From positions 35,413,766 through 35,477,765 of the forward strand of contig OZ023267.1 in NCBI GenBank assembly GCA_964006375.1: 64,000 bases of DNA. Reading direction: 5' to 3'. The position numbers and the translations under genes are program-made. Below, piece by piece: positions 25,460 through 39,284 of the stretch. A model generated the notes under the pieces. That model was given only the letters and a program-made list of their open reading frames with translations, searched no databases and was not told where the DNA came from. Position 1 is the first letter of the stretch, and each line of letters starts with the position of its first letter. This DNA is from Tillus elongatus. Taxonomy: Eukaryota > Arthropoda > Insecta > Coleoptera > Cleridae.

Positions 25460-25600
25460 CCCTAACTTAGTGAAGCTGTTCCATACTTAATACAGACATC
25501 AAAACTTTTTCCATGCCATCACTTGTGCTTGTTTTTTCTGTGCAACTGGTTTCGATTTTTACGGCATCGTCAGACAAAAGAAATGTTTTCCTGTGAATTC
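25460..25600 (-). repeat. hammerhead-like repeat family 3, copy
   Basis: Contains ttgttgccctaacttagtga and acttgtgcttgttttttctg, shared with 36.3 and 43.6 kb. On the minus strand at 25541-25576 it reads TGT-CTGACGA-TGCCGTAAAA then ATCGAAACCAGTT-GCA: the CUGANGA and GAAAC core of a hammerhead with a decayed stem II. Confidence 0.5.
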
Positions 25601-26330
25601 ACAGAAAAAGTCTATAAGTATGTATTTATATGATATTGTATAATTTTTAATTTATTTTGTGTTTTAAATATTGTCTTTATTAGACTAATAAGCCGATATA
25701 TTTACAAGAATAATATGATTTATCTGTTTACTTATTTACACAACACAAACATCCGTCACTTATCGCATCTAAGTTCCAACTACCCTTATTCACTGACACA
25801 GGGTTGTCAAATCCAAAAATTTTATCCGCACTACAATTTTATTATGGAATTTTCATGTACAAAGTTCTTGTAATAGCGAATTTGGTTAAAAAAAATGGTT
25901 AGTTAATTTCATGGAATAAAAAAATCGTTTCTAGTGTTTTTGAAAGAAAGATTTATTTCGTATTTTTATATGAAAAAATATTTAACGACGTTTTGGTCGA
26001 AATTATTTATGGAAATTTGCGAAAAATAATATTTTAATGGATTTTCGTTGCTTTGCTTTAGGGAATTTTTTTGAAAAATATTTTTTAGAATTCTCTACGT
26101 ACAATTTTTTCAACAAATTTTTGTACACGTAAGACTTTTTTGAGAATTGTCAGGAAAAATATTTTTTGTTGATTTTTGTAAAAAAAAATGTTAGCCCATT
26201 TTTGTGGATTTTTTCAAAATTTTCGTGAAAAAGACTTTTTTAACGAATTTGTATAGGAAAAACTTGCCTGTGACCAGATCACGATATTGAGACTTTTGGA
26301 AAATTTCTTGAGATGAGTGTAACTAAACCC
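25601..26330. other. very AT-rich intron with repeated attttt/aaaaat phrases
   Basis: Between about 25850 and 26280, variants of gcgaatttttgt-gaaaaa recur at irregular spacing, a loose simple-sequence repeat. Nothing coding. Confidence 0.4.
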
Positions 26331-26362
26331 CTCGAACCCATATCCGAGGTCAGTTTCAATCT

Positions 26363-26442
<80 letters not shown>
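26331..26442. repeat. (TA)n with flank of the 33/49-kb repeat family
   Basis: catatccgaggtcagtttca followed by about 75 bp of TA; the flank matches the 15.2 and 49.5 kb copies. Confidence 0.75.
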
Positions 26443-26446
<4 letters not shown>

Positions 26447-27161
26447 GGTCATTGATGGTCGATGGTAGGTTAGACGTTTATGAAAAACAGGACATAGGAT
26501 TCATCTGAAAATTTGGATACTGCCATAAATAGGCACGACCTGTCTTTCTAAAATATTCTCATTTTGGGGGTGTTGCCGCTTCTACTTAAAACGGTAACAA
26601 TTTTCTTATTTTTAATGAGACACCCTGTATATTATTTTGTTTTTAGAATTTTAATTTCTTTGTGATCATTTTTTCTTAATAGCTTCCTATACCTATCTAC
26701 ATCGGTTTTCGAGATACTTATTTAACTATTTTTTTTCTCCGAAAAATGGTCCCACTAAAATTTTAATTTAGCTGCTATTTGAACCCATAGAAGGCTGAAA
26801 TTTTGCACACAGTTTGGAAAGCCTGGTATTTAATAGTTATCTAAATTTTAACGTGACACACAAAAAAGGCCAAAACTTTATTTTTTCAAATAGAACACCC
26901 TATATATTATTTAAAATTCGGAAAGACGATTAAATTTCCTCCAAATTGATGTATTATAGTGGTATACCTATTTCGTCAAGTTTTCGAAATAATCGCATTA
27001 ATTAATGAAAAACACATTATCGTTACATAATTTGTACTAGTTGGTCATGCAACGCCATCTGTTTTGACAATTGCCTAATTGTTTACTATGTTTGACAGAC
27101 GCCGAAGTTTTAAGATTCATCTGCTATTTTTCACTTAATATTTATTTGAAAATAAGCTAAG

Positions 27162-27311
27162 ATGGAGCGAAATAATTACTCAAATGAAGTTTTGATGACA
27201 CTATTTATTCTTCATGGACAATGTGACAAAATTGTAGCAAGAACATGTAAGAAATTAAATGAAATGTATCATGAATTGCAACCAATGAGCGAAAGAAAGG
27301 TTATGCGAATA
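27162..27311 (+). pseudogene. transposase N-terminus in the left inverted arm
   Basis: Reads MERNNYSNEVLMTLFILHGQ, then CDKIVARTCKKLNEMYHELQ and PMSERK, aligned to the first ~48 residues of the opposite-strand transposase, and then diverges. It preserves the sense codon at position 3 that is mutated in the other copy. Confidence 0.85.
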
Positions 27312-27341
27312 CAATATAATTGTTTCAATTATTATTTATTA

Positions 27342-28409
27342 TTAGATTCTGAACATTTTACAACAAATTCTCAAAATATCCCCCATTGACTTCCGGCGAT
27401 GTACACCATCAGTTATCGCTTTATGTATTTCATTAGCATCTACTTGGTCGATGCAATTGGTCACACGTTGACGTAACTACTCTTTAGTGTTCACCGGTGT
27501 CTGGTATACCTTTTGTTTTAAGGTACCCCAAAGGTAGAAATCGAGGGGTGTAAGGTCGGGGGACCTTGCAGGCCAATCCCATGGGCCCAAACGCCTAAAC
27601 CAGTGGTCATCAAATATCTGAAATAGCTCACGTGTTACCTCTTGCGTGCAATGTGCGGGTGCTCCATCGAACTGGAACCAAGAAGTACGGAAATCTTCTA
27701 ATGTTAAATTTTCCAAAAAATTTAATACTACTGTCCTTAAAATATGGAGGTATTGATTGCTATTTGATGGCTCATTGTAAATGAAAAATCTTATTTGGTG
27801 GTCTTTTAAGAGGCAAAATACATTAAAACTATATTTTTCTTTAAAGCCCCTCTTCTTGACCATGCGTGGATTTTGATCGACCCAAAAATGTAGATTCCTT
27901 CTATTGATAATGCCTTCTCTCGAAAAATTGACTTCGTCTGTCCATATTATTTTTCTCAAAAAGTTAGGATCCTCTTCGATGCTTATTACGAGTGTCTCAC
28001 AATGTTGAATGCGACGTTGGTAATCATCTGGTTTCAGGTGTTGAAGTGTTATAAATTTAAAAGGATGCATGTTGTGATTGGCCAGAATCTTTTGCACCGC
28101 ATAGTAAGTTACGCCTAAATCATATGCTGGACTTTGGATGGAAGTTTGTGGATATGCGTGGAAATAGGCTAAAACGTTCACTATATTTTCTTCATTCGAC
28201 GTTACAGGTCTTGGCAAACTTCGAGTTGCCCCAAGTTTTGAACCATAATTGATAAAACTATCTTGCATAAACTTTCTTTCGTTCATTGGTTGCAGTTCAG
28301 GATACATTTCATTGAATTTTCTATATGTTTTTGCTACAATTTTGTCACATTGTCCGTGAAGAATAAATAGTGTCAGCAAAACTTCATTTGAGTAATTATT
28401 TCACCCCAT
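27342..28409 (-). pseudogene. Tc1/mariner-type DDD transposase, two nonsense mutations
   Basis: Minus strand, 355 codons from ATG at 28409 to TAA at 27342. Cut-and-paste transposase with an N-terminal helix-turn-helix and a catalytic triad: Asp in IIWTDEVNF, Asp in FQFDGAPAHC and Asp in PARSPDLTPLDFYLWG. By my count 36 residues separate the second and third Asp. The inverted left-arm copy has CGA at codon 3, but here it is TGA, and codon 311 is TAG (VNTKE-stop-LRQRV), after which the original frame runs 44 more residues to DILRICCKMFRI. Two single-base stops make it dead, yet the rest is open, so inactivation is recent. A nearer relative is the transposase at 61413-62477. Confidence 0.88.
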
Positions 28410-29022
28410 CTTAACTTGTTTTCAAATAAATATTAAGTGGAAAATAGCAAATGAATCTTAAAACTTCGGCATCTGTCAAACACAGTAAACAATTAAGCAA
28501 TTGTCAAAACACTTGGCGTTCCATAACCAACTAATTCAAATTATGTGAAGATCATGTGTTTTTTAGTAATTATTGCGTTTATTTCGAAAACTTGACGAGT
28601 TATGTATACCACTATGGTACATTAATTTGGAGGAAATTTAATTGTCTTTCAGAATTTTAACTAATATACAGGGTGTGCTATTCGAAAAAAATAAAGTTTT
28701 GGCTTTTTTGTGTGTCACGTTAAAATCATCAATTTTAAACCGACCTGTATAACATTAAATGAATGTATTTATGTAACTATTGAATACCAGGCTTTTGCAA
28801 ACTATGCCTAATATATTTAAGCCTTCTCTGGTTTCAAATAGTAGCTAAATTAAAATTTTAGTGGTACCATTTTTATGATAAAAATAAATAAATAAGTATT
28901 ATCTCGAAAACCGCTGTAGATGGGTATAAGAAGCTATTAAGAAAAAATAATCATAAAGAAATTTCAATTCTAAAAACAACATAATATAGAGGGTGTCCCA
29001 TTAAAAATAAGAAAGTTGTTAT

Positions 29023-29689
29023 ATATAATTTGTGTAAAAAACTCGTAGATTGCGTTTATGAAAATTCGCTACCATAACGCCGTTTCTGCGTCCTGACTCT
29101 TTCTACAATTCATTAGTCGTTTTAACTTATCGTCTGACTTTATATTACTGAATTTCAAGTTTTATAGTTTAGACCAAAAACTGCTGCAGAAAACAGGTTT
29201 TGCAGCTTTATAACATAAATTACGAATTTCCGCTGTAATGCACTTATAAACTTAGAAAGTTTAATTACAACTATAAAACTGTTACCTACTAAGAGGTTTC
29301 CGTCCTAATGAAGAAATTTATTAATAGTTCCTATAATTTCTCAATTTATTTCTGAGAGCTGAAACTTTTAACACATACAATTCCACGTCTGCAATTTAGT
29401 GCGAAGTGCACAGAGTAATAAAAATGTTATTGTAGAAGAAGTTTGCTAGACGTTAACGAAGCTTAATTACAAGGCGGCTTTCTTTCACCACAAAGATTTT
29501 TTTGTGAGATATTTAATTTAAAAAAAGCCTATTTGTCGCTAAGACATCATGAACTTAATTTTTGCGCCACAAAACGGCTGTTTACTCGCTTCTTAGAGAT
29601 TGTAGATTAGAAGCTTTAGAAAAGAACGAGAATTTGTAACACTTACAATTAGGTACTTTTAACCTAAAAGCTTACGTTTTTCCACTGCA
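29023..29689. other. intron; short shared repeat near 29055
   Basis: atgaaaattcgctaccataa is the MITE end also seen at 15.68 and 48.57 kb. Otherwise nothing recognised. Confidence 0.45.
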
Positions 29690-31135
29690 ACTACTTTGCC
29701 CATTAAAGTTCACAGACGATGATACTAACGAAGCAATTTCTGAGGAGCACTGTCGGTGATAGTATACCGATATGAGAAGCAGATATCGCCACCATTGATC
29801 CTGTGGTCTAGGGTAGCAAGATCAGTTGTGATAGATAAAACACCTACTAGCCGAATAGCTCGTTTCTGAATAGAGTCTGGGAGGGACACGGTTGCCTTAG
29901 AGACAGCACCACAAACTTAAGAATAGTATTCCATCTGTCGACGTATAACAGTGTACAAATCTGCTGTAATGAGAACAGACTCTAAAACTCAAAACAGAAA
30001 CCAAAACTTATTTGCTGCTGCGGTTTCAATATTGGAAGCATGTCAGAGAAGATATACAGCAACAGCGATCCTTAAAGCAGAAAGTGTGGATCTTTTGCAG
30101 TATTTTGAGAGTAATCTGTAAGTCTTGTAGTACTTGGTAACTCCGACTCTCACTGATAATGAGATAATTTGGCGAACCAATGTGAACCTACTTTATAGGG
30201 TGCTATAATCAGCAAAGCTGTAGATCGGATTCTTGCTTCTTAACAGGAGGTCTTTAGCAAAACGGAATCCGCATAAATTTCTCATTTATCTGACAAAGCG
30301 CACCATTAATAACAACATGGATGAAGCGCTCCTTCAGAAGGTTTGATATCCATACGCATAATTTGGAAGGCAATTCGTGTGATGTAAGTTTATTGAGGAA
30401 AGTCGTATGCCAAACAAGATCGATCGCTTTAGAAATATGCTGGGAAATTACGTGACTTTCTCCAAAGTTCTAGAGACTACAAAGATGAGTGACGTAGTGG
30501 GAGTATCTCCAGTTGATTGGTTTTGAGGAAAGTCGTATTGGCGATTACATACGATGTTTGTTTTTTATTGGTATTCTATAAGCTTTATATTAATAACTGT
30601 TCCATAACCTTAGACAGCACCGATAGAATGGAAATTGGGCAACAGTTTTCCACATCGGACTTAATTCCCTTTGAATAGTTTCCAGAAAGATGCAAATGCC
30701 CTCATCCTATCAGTCTAGAAGCAGAAATTTTACAAACTACTGCTGGAGTCCCATCGTGCCCTGATGCCTCTTTGACGTCTAATAAGATTTTTCATATGTT
30801 TTACTCTGCAGTTACAATAGTTGGTGAGTGTTTCTTCTGCAGATCAGGCATTCATTTCAAAGAAAATACACAGGCAAATAGTCCAGGTGTATTCTTCTGG
30901 TGATACCGCGAATACCCTATTATTTAAAGACAGGGAACGAAAAGCTGCTGGCGAAGTCGGGTATCGTTTAGGCATGAGATGACTTCCATCTCTTCTTGAT
31001 TGGTGCAAGTCAATTTGGGCCTGATCTTCTTGTACATATTTCTTGCTGAAAGAAAGATGCCGCGAGGTTAGTTGCCGGGGCTTTGCGGAAAAAATTGTAG
31101 GCAAAATTTTTCTATATTGGTAACAGTACATTCTT
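29690..31135 (-). pseudogene. decayed LINE reverse transcriptase (family of the 16-kb LINE)
   Basis: Minus strand: ISILSVLSKVMEQLLI near 30640-30590, HISKAIDLVWHTTFLNKLTS and HELPSKLCVWISNLLKERFI at about 30440-30320 (matching SKAFDQVWHAALLNKL and LCTWTANLL of the 16-kb LINE), and the thumb and 3' region to 29690. An upstream block at 30800-30750 resembles the ASGHDGIPAVV finger segment. Frame is broken many times. The open frame at 30844-31131 is upstream LINE coding debris. A related piece is at 56560-57200. Confidence 0.68.
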
Positions 31136-32770
31136 TAGGAATATGTCACAGTTGGAACAAGCCAATATTTGCGAGTTTTCTGGAATAATAAAACAAGGTC
31201 AGAATAAGTACTAGGTTTTGAGAAGTATTGACCGTTAATCCTAATATAATTCTTTATATTCTCCAACAGGCAATTAATAATCAAATCAAGAGGAGTCTAG
31301 ACAAGAAGCTGTGTACAGGTGTTTAAAAAATAATACATTAACTCGTTCCTGTGTATTAATGTACTTTTTTTTTCAAAAAATCACCCAATATCTCAGTAAA
31401 TACTGGTTTTAAGTATAGCGAATACTTCATGAAACTGAAAGAACATTTGTTGATGTATCGAAAATGATTATAATATAGAGGATGTTTTATTTGAGTTTCT
31501 CGAGAAAACTGGACTCCAGTGTTTTTTCCCTGTATACTGTTTCCAGTAACTCTTTCTGTATTGGTTGAAGTTGAAAGAAGAACACTTTTTCAGATTTTTG
31601 GCATGATAGAGTGTTGCATGATGACATGTTAATCAAGATACAGACCGCCAAATATGCCTCTGACCTTTTAGGAAAGTGGCCATAACTTTTGAGCGACTCT
31701 GTGTAGATCCCAACAACTATACACTGCATGAATCGGTAAAACAAGAGGAATTCAAAAATGAAACAATATACAGGATGTGTCATTTAAAAAAAGTAAAGTT
31801 TTGGTTGTATCTAACTTCTGCAACACCCTGTATATGCAAAAATAATCTTAGTTTGTAGCTTACGTTAGTACCTCCAACTTTAGTTCAAAATCTTTTTTTA
31901 ATATTCAATAAGGAGATATTGAACTGAACGCACTGTTGGGCCACCTCTGTATGTCCAAGCGTATAAATATTGGAGGGAAAGAATTGCACGAATTGAGTTC
32001 GTACAGATGACACATATGGCTCAACATAATCTAAAGCACAAAGTCTTTCAGTAAAATTACTGGCTTCCCGTGGCAAGGACAGTAAGATATATTTTGGGGT
32101 CTATCTTATTGGATCATAGTTTGTGATAGGAGTTTATATTATTTAGGTTAGCTAATGTTATTGTTATATGAATTACGTGAGTGCGCACTGATTGGTTTAT
32201 TCTTACGAAAAATGGCGCCAAGACGTGTAAGCGTGCTACGGGGCTAGTTTTATTGACCCAAAATGCTATTGGAAATGCTTAGTTCTGAATAGCGTCTATT
32301 TTTTATATTATTGTGTAAATAATTACCTACTTTGAACTTTTATTTTTATTCTCGTTGTAAAACTCGAGCTTCTAGACACAACACAACATAGTAAATCTAA
32401 TATTTCTAGGTGAAGTAGTTGGAAAACATATTGCCTCTTTTGTTAATCGCGTGACATTATTATAAAGTTTCTTCTTTATTTCTGCTAACATAACCAAATT
32501 TAGGTCATGATTTTTGCACGCCATGTCTGATTGATACATTTGTTTACGTTGAAATATTACAATTATTTATGGTTGTAATAACTTGTTATCCAATTTTTTT
32601 TTATCATAGTCCTGGCAGTCTCAAGGCGGTGGCTCTTGTCCTTACAACCATGACTCTATGTCTCCAACCGACCTTTGACTTCATTGTAACTATTACACTC
32701 TATCAGCTGGGCAGAAGTTTTCTTTCCATCTACCTCTTCCCTTTTACTAAATATTTTTTTTTTGAATAAT
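31136..32770. other. intron with scattered DNA-transposon end fragments
   Basis: 31470-31860 has tatacaggatgtgtcattt-aaa-aaagtaaagttttgg and caacaccctgtatat, resembling arm sequence of the 26.6-kb mariner. No transposase frame. 31860-32770 shows nothing I recognise. Confidence 0.4.
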
Positions 32771-32771
32771 A

Positions 32772-33116
32772 TATGTTTTTTAACGTCGGTCTATTTCCGC
32801 AACCATGGCCAATCTCCGACGTTGGGGAGAAGTTTCACTTCACTATCCTGAATTTCGCCGAACCCCTTTTTTTCTCTAAGGATGGTAGACATCATCAACA
32901 TGTCCCATAGTATGGTACACGGGACCGACAGCTTTACATCCTCTTCGAATGGCGGAACCTCCGCACATTTAATTCCCTCAAACACAATGCGTCAACCTCA
33001 GTTGGCGTTAATTTTACAGTACGTACCTTCAAAATGAAATCATCGCCTACTCGAAGACGAACCCAGGAACCTTGGGTTTAGAGACACACGTTTTTTATCA
33101 CTGAACTACCAAAGCT
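32772..33116 (-). repeat. tRNA-derived SINE, copy 1
   Basis: Minus strand: A-box region TTTGGTAGTTCAGTGATAA near 33095-33114, then the B-box-like CCTGGGTTCGTCTTCG near 33050-33067, and the 3' end GCGGAAATAGACCGACGTTA then aaaaa at 32772-32800. The same 3' end occurs at 42.15 kb, so they are one SINE family. Confidence 0.68.
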
Positions 33117-33249
33117 GCTTCAAATAATTTTGTCAGGACGCTATTATGTTAGAGAATTTGTCGAACAAATTTTGCCTTCCTCGTCTCAGTTTTGTTTAGT
33201 AGATATATTTCTTTTATCACGTTTTCTAGTGCAATTTATTAGTCTGTGT

Positions 33250-35400
<2,151 letters not shown>

Positions 35401-35543
35401 AAAAACCATAGAAACATGAACAGATGCATCCATATCTATTAATGAACTTTTTTTGAGAATGTGCAAAATTATTTCATTTTTTTATTTAGTAGTTATAAAG
35501 TAGTGCATGTAATGTATGTGCTTTGTTTATTTTCTTTTTTCAG

Positions 35544-35624
35544 ATATTGAGGACTATAGTAATGTTATTTTACCTACTGATTCAACCGGGTCTGCTTTTA
35601 TACCAACTGTTTTTAAGCCTAAAG
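35544..35624 (+). CDS. tutl: turtle linker exon between FN3 domains
   Basis: An 81-nt exon after a strong pyrimidine tract (tttattttcttttttcag), with donor gtattt, phase 1 to phase 1. It reads DIEDYSNVILPTDSTG then SAFIPTVFKPKG, an acidic linker that runs directly into PKPGVPRNLTV of the next exon. Like the 63-nt exon at 24430 it begins by completing a GAT codon, so either linker exon can follow the FN3-1 exon without changing the frame. It lies between two repeat-filled introns of 11.1 and 3.2 kb. Confidence 0.82.
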
Positions 35625-36574
35625 GTATTTTAATTTCTTTTTGTTTTTGTATTTTTAGCTCATTTATTTTTAAACATTAGACTATCGTTAAATTATTTAG
35701 TTTGGTGTGTTATGTTATACTATATAAGTAAAATTTTATTTGCATGGAGTTTAAATATTAAAAATTTGGGCATATCTCCATATGGGACTTTTTAAAGTAG
35801 ACGCAAAACTCAAATATAAATATAAAATAGTTGGTAGTTAACGCTTTCACACAACCATTTGATAACACACAAAAAATACAAATTCAACTCTTGGTATTTT
35901 GAGAACACAACAATATTTCCTAAACTAGTTCATATCACAAAAATTGGTCTAAAAACTATCAAAAGAGTTTCTCTAAAGTTGTTATTTTAAAGCAAAAAAA
36001 ACATACTAAAAATAATAAGAATCAAAAAATCTAAATTAGGTTCCTAAATGAATTGTAATGCGCTTAAAAAGTTCTTTCAGTAAAATTATCTTTTTTTATT
36101 TTGAAAGAGATCTATTGATCTTCGTTTCTTGCTATGGAGTCAATATTGTCCTAAATATGGTAAAATCAAAAATATCAAAAGGCAAATCAATTAACCAAAA
36201 GGAATAACTGAAAAATTACGGATTTTAAAGCCATTTGTAGAAAAAAATCCATATATTAAATCCTTTAATTGTTGTTGCCCTTACTTAATGAAACCGTTCT
36301 ATACTAAATACATATGTGAAGACCCCTTCTCTGGCTTTACAAGTGCTCTTTTCCTTCTCTACAACTGGTTTAATAGTTTTATCGGGTTGGCGATGATAAT
36401 CTTTCTCGCTGACGATGCTTGTCAGTTCACTTAGGTTGCGGGTTTAAGCGATAAAAATCGATCTGCAGCTTTGTGATTTTTGTCTAAAACTAGCCTATAC
36501 TACCGACTGCGCCTGTTTCAATAAGACACTTTTGGTACTTGAATATAAAAAAAAGTATTTTCAAAATATACCAA
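35625..36574. other. intron; family 3 repeat remnant at 36260-36440
   Basis: 36260-36440 (tgttgttgcccttacttaat, acaactggttt, ctgacgatgcttgtcag) resembles the hammerhead-like family 3 repeats at 25.5 and 43.6 kb but is too diverged to show the core. The rest shows nothing. Confidence 0.45.
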
Positions 36575-37683
36575 ATAGAGTGATTCATAAGTAGTGACCA
36601 AAAATGAAACCTCATGTTCTTTGAACAATTTTAGAGAGGTTATGTCCTATAAAAATGTTTCCTATAATGCTTTATTAAAAAGATACAGGGTGTTGAAGTT
36701 GAATTTCAGAAAATAAAATTTCGCCAATTTTTTAAAAATTAGTACATATATTTTGCTGAAACTTCGCATGTGTAGGCTGTTATGGAAGGCGCGTATTCCA
36801 CCATAACAATTGAATCGGCTAATCCAGCAGTGACGCGCGTACCCACATGTCATTGGTTATCCCTCAAGAAAAAAACGGGTAAGCCAATGATTTTTTTTTT
36901 CATTTTTTGAATCTTACTTTCATTCGTGAACAAAATGACTCTCTTGATAATTTTCTGTACGACGCTTATTTGTCGAGTAAGCAATGAATCAGGTAAGTGT
37001 TTTAGAGCACAGTTCATGATTTTTAACCAGTCATTGTTTGGTAGTAGTTAGTCATATTCAAGCAACAATGAATCCTCAAGACATTAAATTTTCCATATTA
37101 AAAAGATGTCGTGCGTGTATTTAGGCCAATGGAGGCATATTTGAACATTTATTGTAATAAATAAATTACTATAAGCCTGATTAAAGTGTATCATTGCGAT
37201 TTTCTACCAAACAACGACTGGTTAAAAATCATGAACTGTGCTCTAAAACACTTACCTGATTCATTGCTTACTCGACAAATAAGCGTCGTACAGAAAATTA
37301 TCAAGAGAGTCATTTTGTTCACGAATGAAAGTAAGATTCAAAAAATGAAAATTAAAAAAAATATATCATTGGCTTACCCGTTTTTTTCTTGAGAGATAAC
37401 CAATGACATGTGGGTACGCGCGCCACTGCTGGATTAGCCGATTTAATTGTTTAGATAGAATACGCGCCTTCCATAACAGCCTACGCATGCGAAGTTTCAG
37501 CAAAATATATGTACTACTTTTTAAAAAATTGGGAAATGTTATTTTTTGAAATTCAACTTCAACGCCCTGTATCTTTTTAATGAAGCATTATAGGAAAAAA
37601 TTTTATAGGACATACCCTCTCTAAAAGTGTTCAAAGAACATGGGGTTTCATTTTTGGTCACCACTTATGAATCACCCTGTATA
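36575..37683. mobile_element. deleted mariner-type element with ~0.5-kb terminal inverted repeats
   Basis: The left arm begins gagtgattcataagtagtga and the right arm ends ggtcaccacttatgaatcac then cctgtat; both run about 0.45-0.5 kb inward with few mismatches. Between them (37048-37158) is the last ~36 codons of a transposase on the plus strand: SHIQATMNPQDIKFSILKRC, then RACI-stop-ANGGIFEHLL. The same arm and tail occur at 60.9-62.8 kb beside the longer transposase remnant, so this is an internally deleted, non-autonomous relative. Confidence 0.82.
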
Positions 37684-37899
37684 ACAAAACAAAGGAGAAT
37701 ACACAAGACGTTTAATGTTGAAGCTATCATAATATATTCTATACCAAACCTAATATTCTGTTACGTGTATTTTTTAACTACGTTATGCTTATTTAACATA
37801 ATGAAATAAACAACTAAAACTAAACTTAATTATTCAGCGGTTTTCACATCACCGTACTACCAGTTTAAATCGTATCACACGCTCTATACTAAGCCACTA

Positions 37900-38035
37900 T
37901 ATGGAGTCATGACTCTCGCGTTTTACGGCATCGTAGAGGGAAAAAATTGGTTACAGAGAAGAAAATGAACACTTGTTAAGCTAGAGGATAAGCCTCTACA
38001 TCTGTATTTACCATATATGGTATCGAGCTTAATAT
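37900..38035 (+). repeat. hammerhead-like repeat family 3, degenerate copy
   Basis: Carries gcgttttacggcatcgtaga then gggaaaaaattggttacaga and acacttgttaagctagagga, clearly related to 43.7-43.8 and 45.97-46.08 kb. The ribozyme core is lost. Confidence 0.45.
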
Positions 38036-38038
38036 TGG

Positions 38039-38154
38039 CCCGGCAACGGCCACACTGCGATGAACACATCGGTGAGATAACCGAATCTAAGCATCGGTTA
38101 ACAACGATCAGTACTCGGATGGGTAACCACCTGGCAACACCGTGTGCTGTTTAA
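38039..38154 (+). repeat. 5S rRNA-derived sequence (pseudogene or SINE3-type head)
   Basis: Reads ggcaacggccacactgcgat then gaacacatcggtgagataac through cggatgggtaaccacctggc then aacaccgtgtgctgttt, closely following the eukaryotic 5S rRNA from position ~1 to ~119, including the box A-like, intermediate (GATGGGT-ACC) and box C-like parts of its internal promoter. Substitutions break several helices, so it is not a working 5S gene. It follows a family 3 repeat directly. Confidence 0.8.
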
Positions 38155-38459
38155 AGTCCTCGGAAAGCAATGACAAAATACACAGTATATTTGTCAATCA
38201 CATTCACCTCGAGAAACAGTGACACGCTGGTTGAAATAGAGTAGTTTCAATTTCTTTAACTTAACATTGCGAGAAAAAATACACAGGTCTTGGCAAAACC
38301 TTGACTTTGTCTTAAATTCTATTGCAGAAAAACACAATATATAACCATAAAAGTGAAAGCATAGTTACCGACTACTTTAAAATATTTCCTTCTAAGCAAC
38401 GCATTTGAGTTTCGAAGAAGGTAAATATTAGGCATATTCCAGTGAATGGTCTGATAAGT

Positions 38460-38645
38460 ACACTTGGAGAACCCAAATCACCACAACACACATTTCAAAG
38501 ACCTTACGATCGTTTCATTGACAACGTCAACGTCATCAGAGGATGAAAACTTCTAAAAAAAAGTTCTAAGGAAACGATCGTAAGGTCTTTGAAATATGTT
38601 TTGTGGTAATTTGGGTTCTCCAAGTGTACTTATCAGTGCTCATCA
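38460..38645. repeat. foldback repeat, hammerhead-like family 2, copy 2
   Basis: Inverted arms cacttggagaacccaaatca and its complement flank a 100-bp core. On the minus strand, 38502-38542 reads CCT-CTGATGA-CGTTGAC-GTT-GTCAATG-AAAC-GATCGTA-AGG. Stem II here (GTTGAC/GTCAAT) differs from copy 1 (GCTAAC/GTTAGT) on both sides, so pairing is kept. Confidence 0.65.
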
Positions 38646-38804
38646 CAGGGTCCAGTTTTCAGATAGTGAATAGTCTGCATAAAGATGTCCCAACCGCTTG
38701 GCTTTTTAGTTGGTGTTTGCTGTAAGCTTTTAGTTTTCTAGCCTTCTAAAAGACTTTTTTATTTATGAGTTCTGTTTGGTAATGTTATACTTTTCTGTTA
38801 CTAG

Positions 38805-38990
38805 GACCAAAACCAGGAGTCCCTAGGAATCTGACGGTGACCGAAATTCACAACGGTTTCCTAATCACCTGGCAGCCGCCCCTGGAAAGGGCTAACTTAA
38901 TTCAGCATTACGTTATTAAATATAGAACAGATGGGCCTTGGAAGACGTTAAACAAGGCCCAAATTAGACCCGAAGATACTCAATATTTAG
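38805..38990 (+). CDS. tutl: turtle exon: first half of second FN3 domain
   Basis: Acceptor tttctgttactag, donor gtttgt (weaker than its neighbours), phase 1 to phase 1. It reads GPKPGVPRNLTVTEIHNGFL then ITWQPPLERANLIQHYVIKY, the A-to-C' strands of an FN3 domain with the core Trp in ITWQPP and Tyr in YVIKYR. It ends at DTQYL, which joins to VKNLVGG of the next exon. If the weak donor is skipped, the frame runs 15 codons into the intron and stops at TAG 39026-39028. A truncated secreted isoform is therefore possible but unproven. Confidence 0.92.
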
Positions 38991-39284
38991 GTTTGTGGTA
39001 CAACTCACTACGTTCAAATTATGTATAGCTAAAAAATATGAAACCTTGTTACTTTTTATAAAATACGTTTCTTTTTTTATGGTGTTCAAAAACTTATACA
39101 GCAAATTATAATCTAAGTCTGTGATTGAAGCTACCCTTGAGATAACGACTCAAAAATGTTATTATTTTACAACGTTATCCATTCTTTTAATTTGTCTTCT
39201 TTCATGCTGGATAGCTGTCCTCAGATCTAGTAAAAGTGTTACAAACCCCTTCTATAAATCATAACCATGAATTTCATTTTGCAG

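Larger units (their letters stand above)
26593..29022. mobile_element. Tc1/mariner-superfamily element with ~0.7-kb inverted arms
   Basis: The left arm (26593 to about 27310) is the inverted complement of the right arm (about 28290-29022). The arms begin taacaa-tttcttatttttaa then tgagacaccct and include a caccctatatatta block. The right arm leads into the transposase gene on the minus strand; the left arm carries a second copy of its first ~45 codons on the plus strand (27162 onward). So the element is an inverted duplication of the 5' end and leader, or two head-to-head copies with a deletion. Sequence divergence between arms is modest. Confidence 0.75.

Noticed and set aside
38039..38154. 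A working 5S rRNA gene
   Set aside because: Helix-breaking substitutions and no T-run terminator right after the 3' end.
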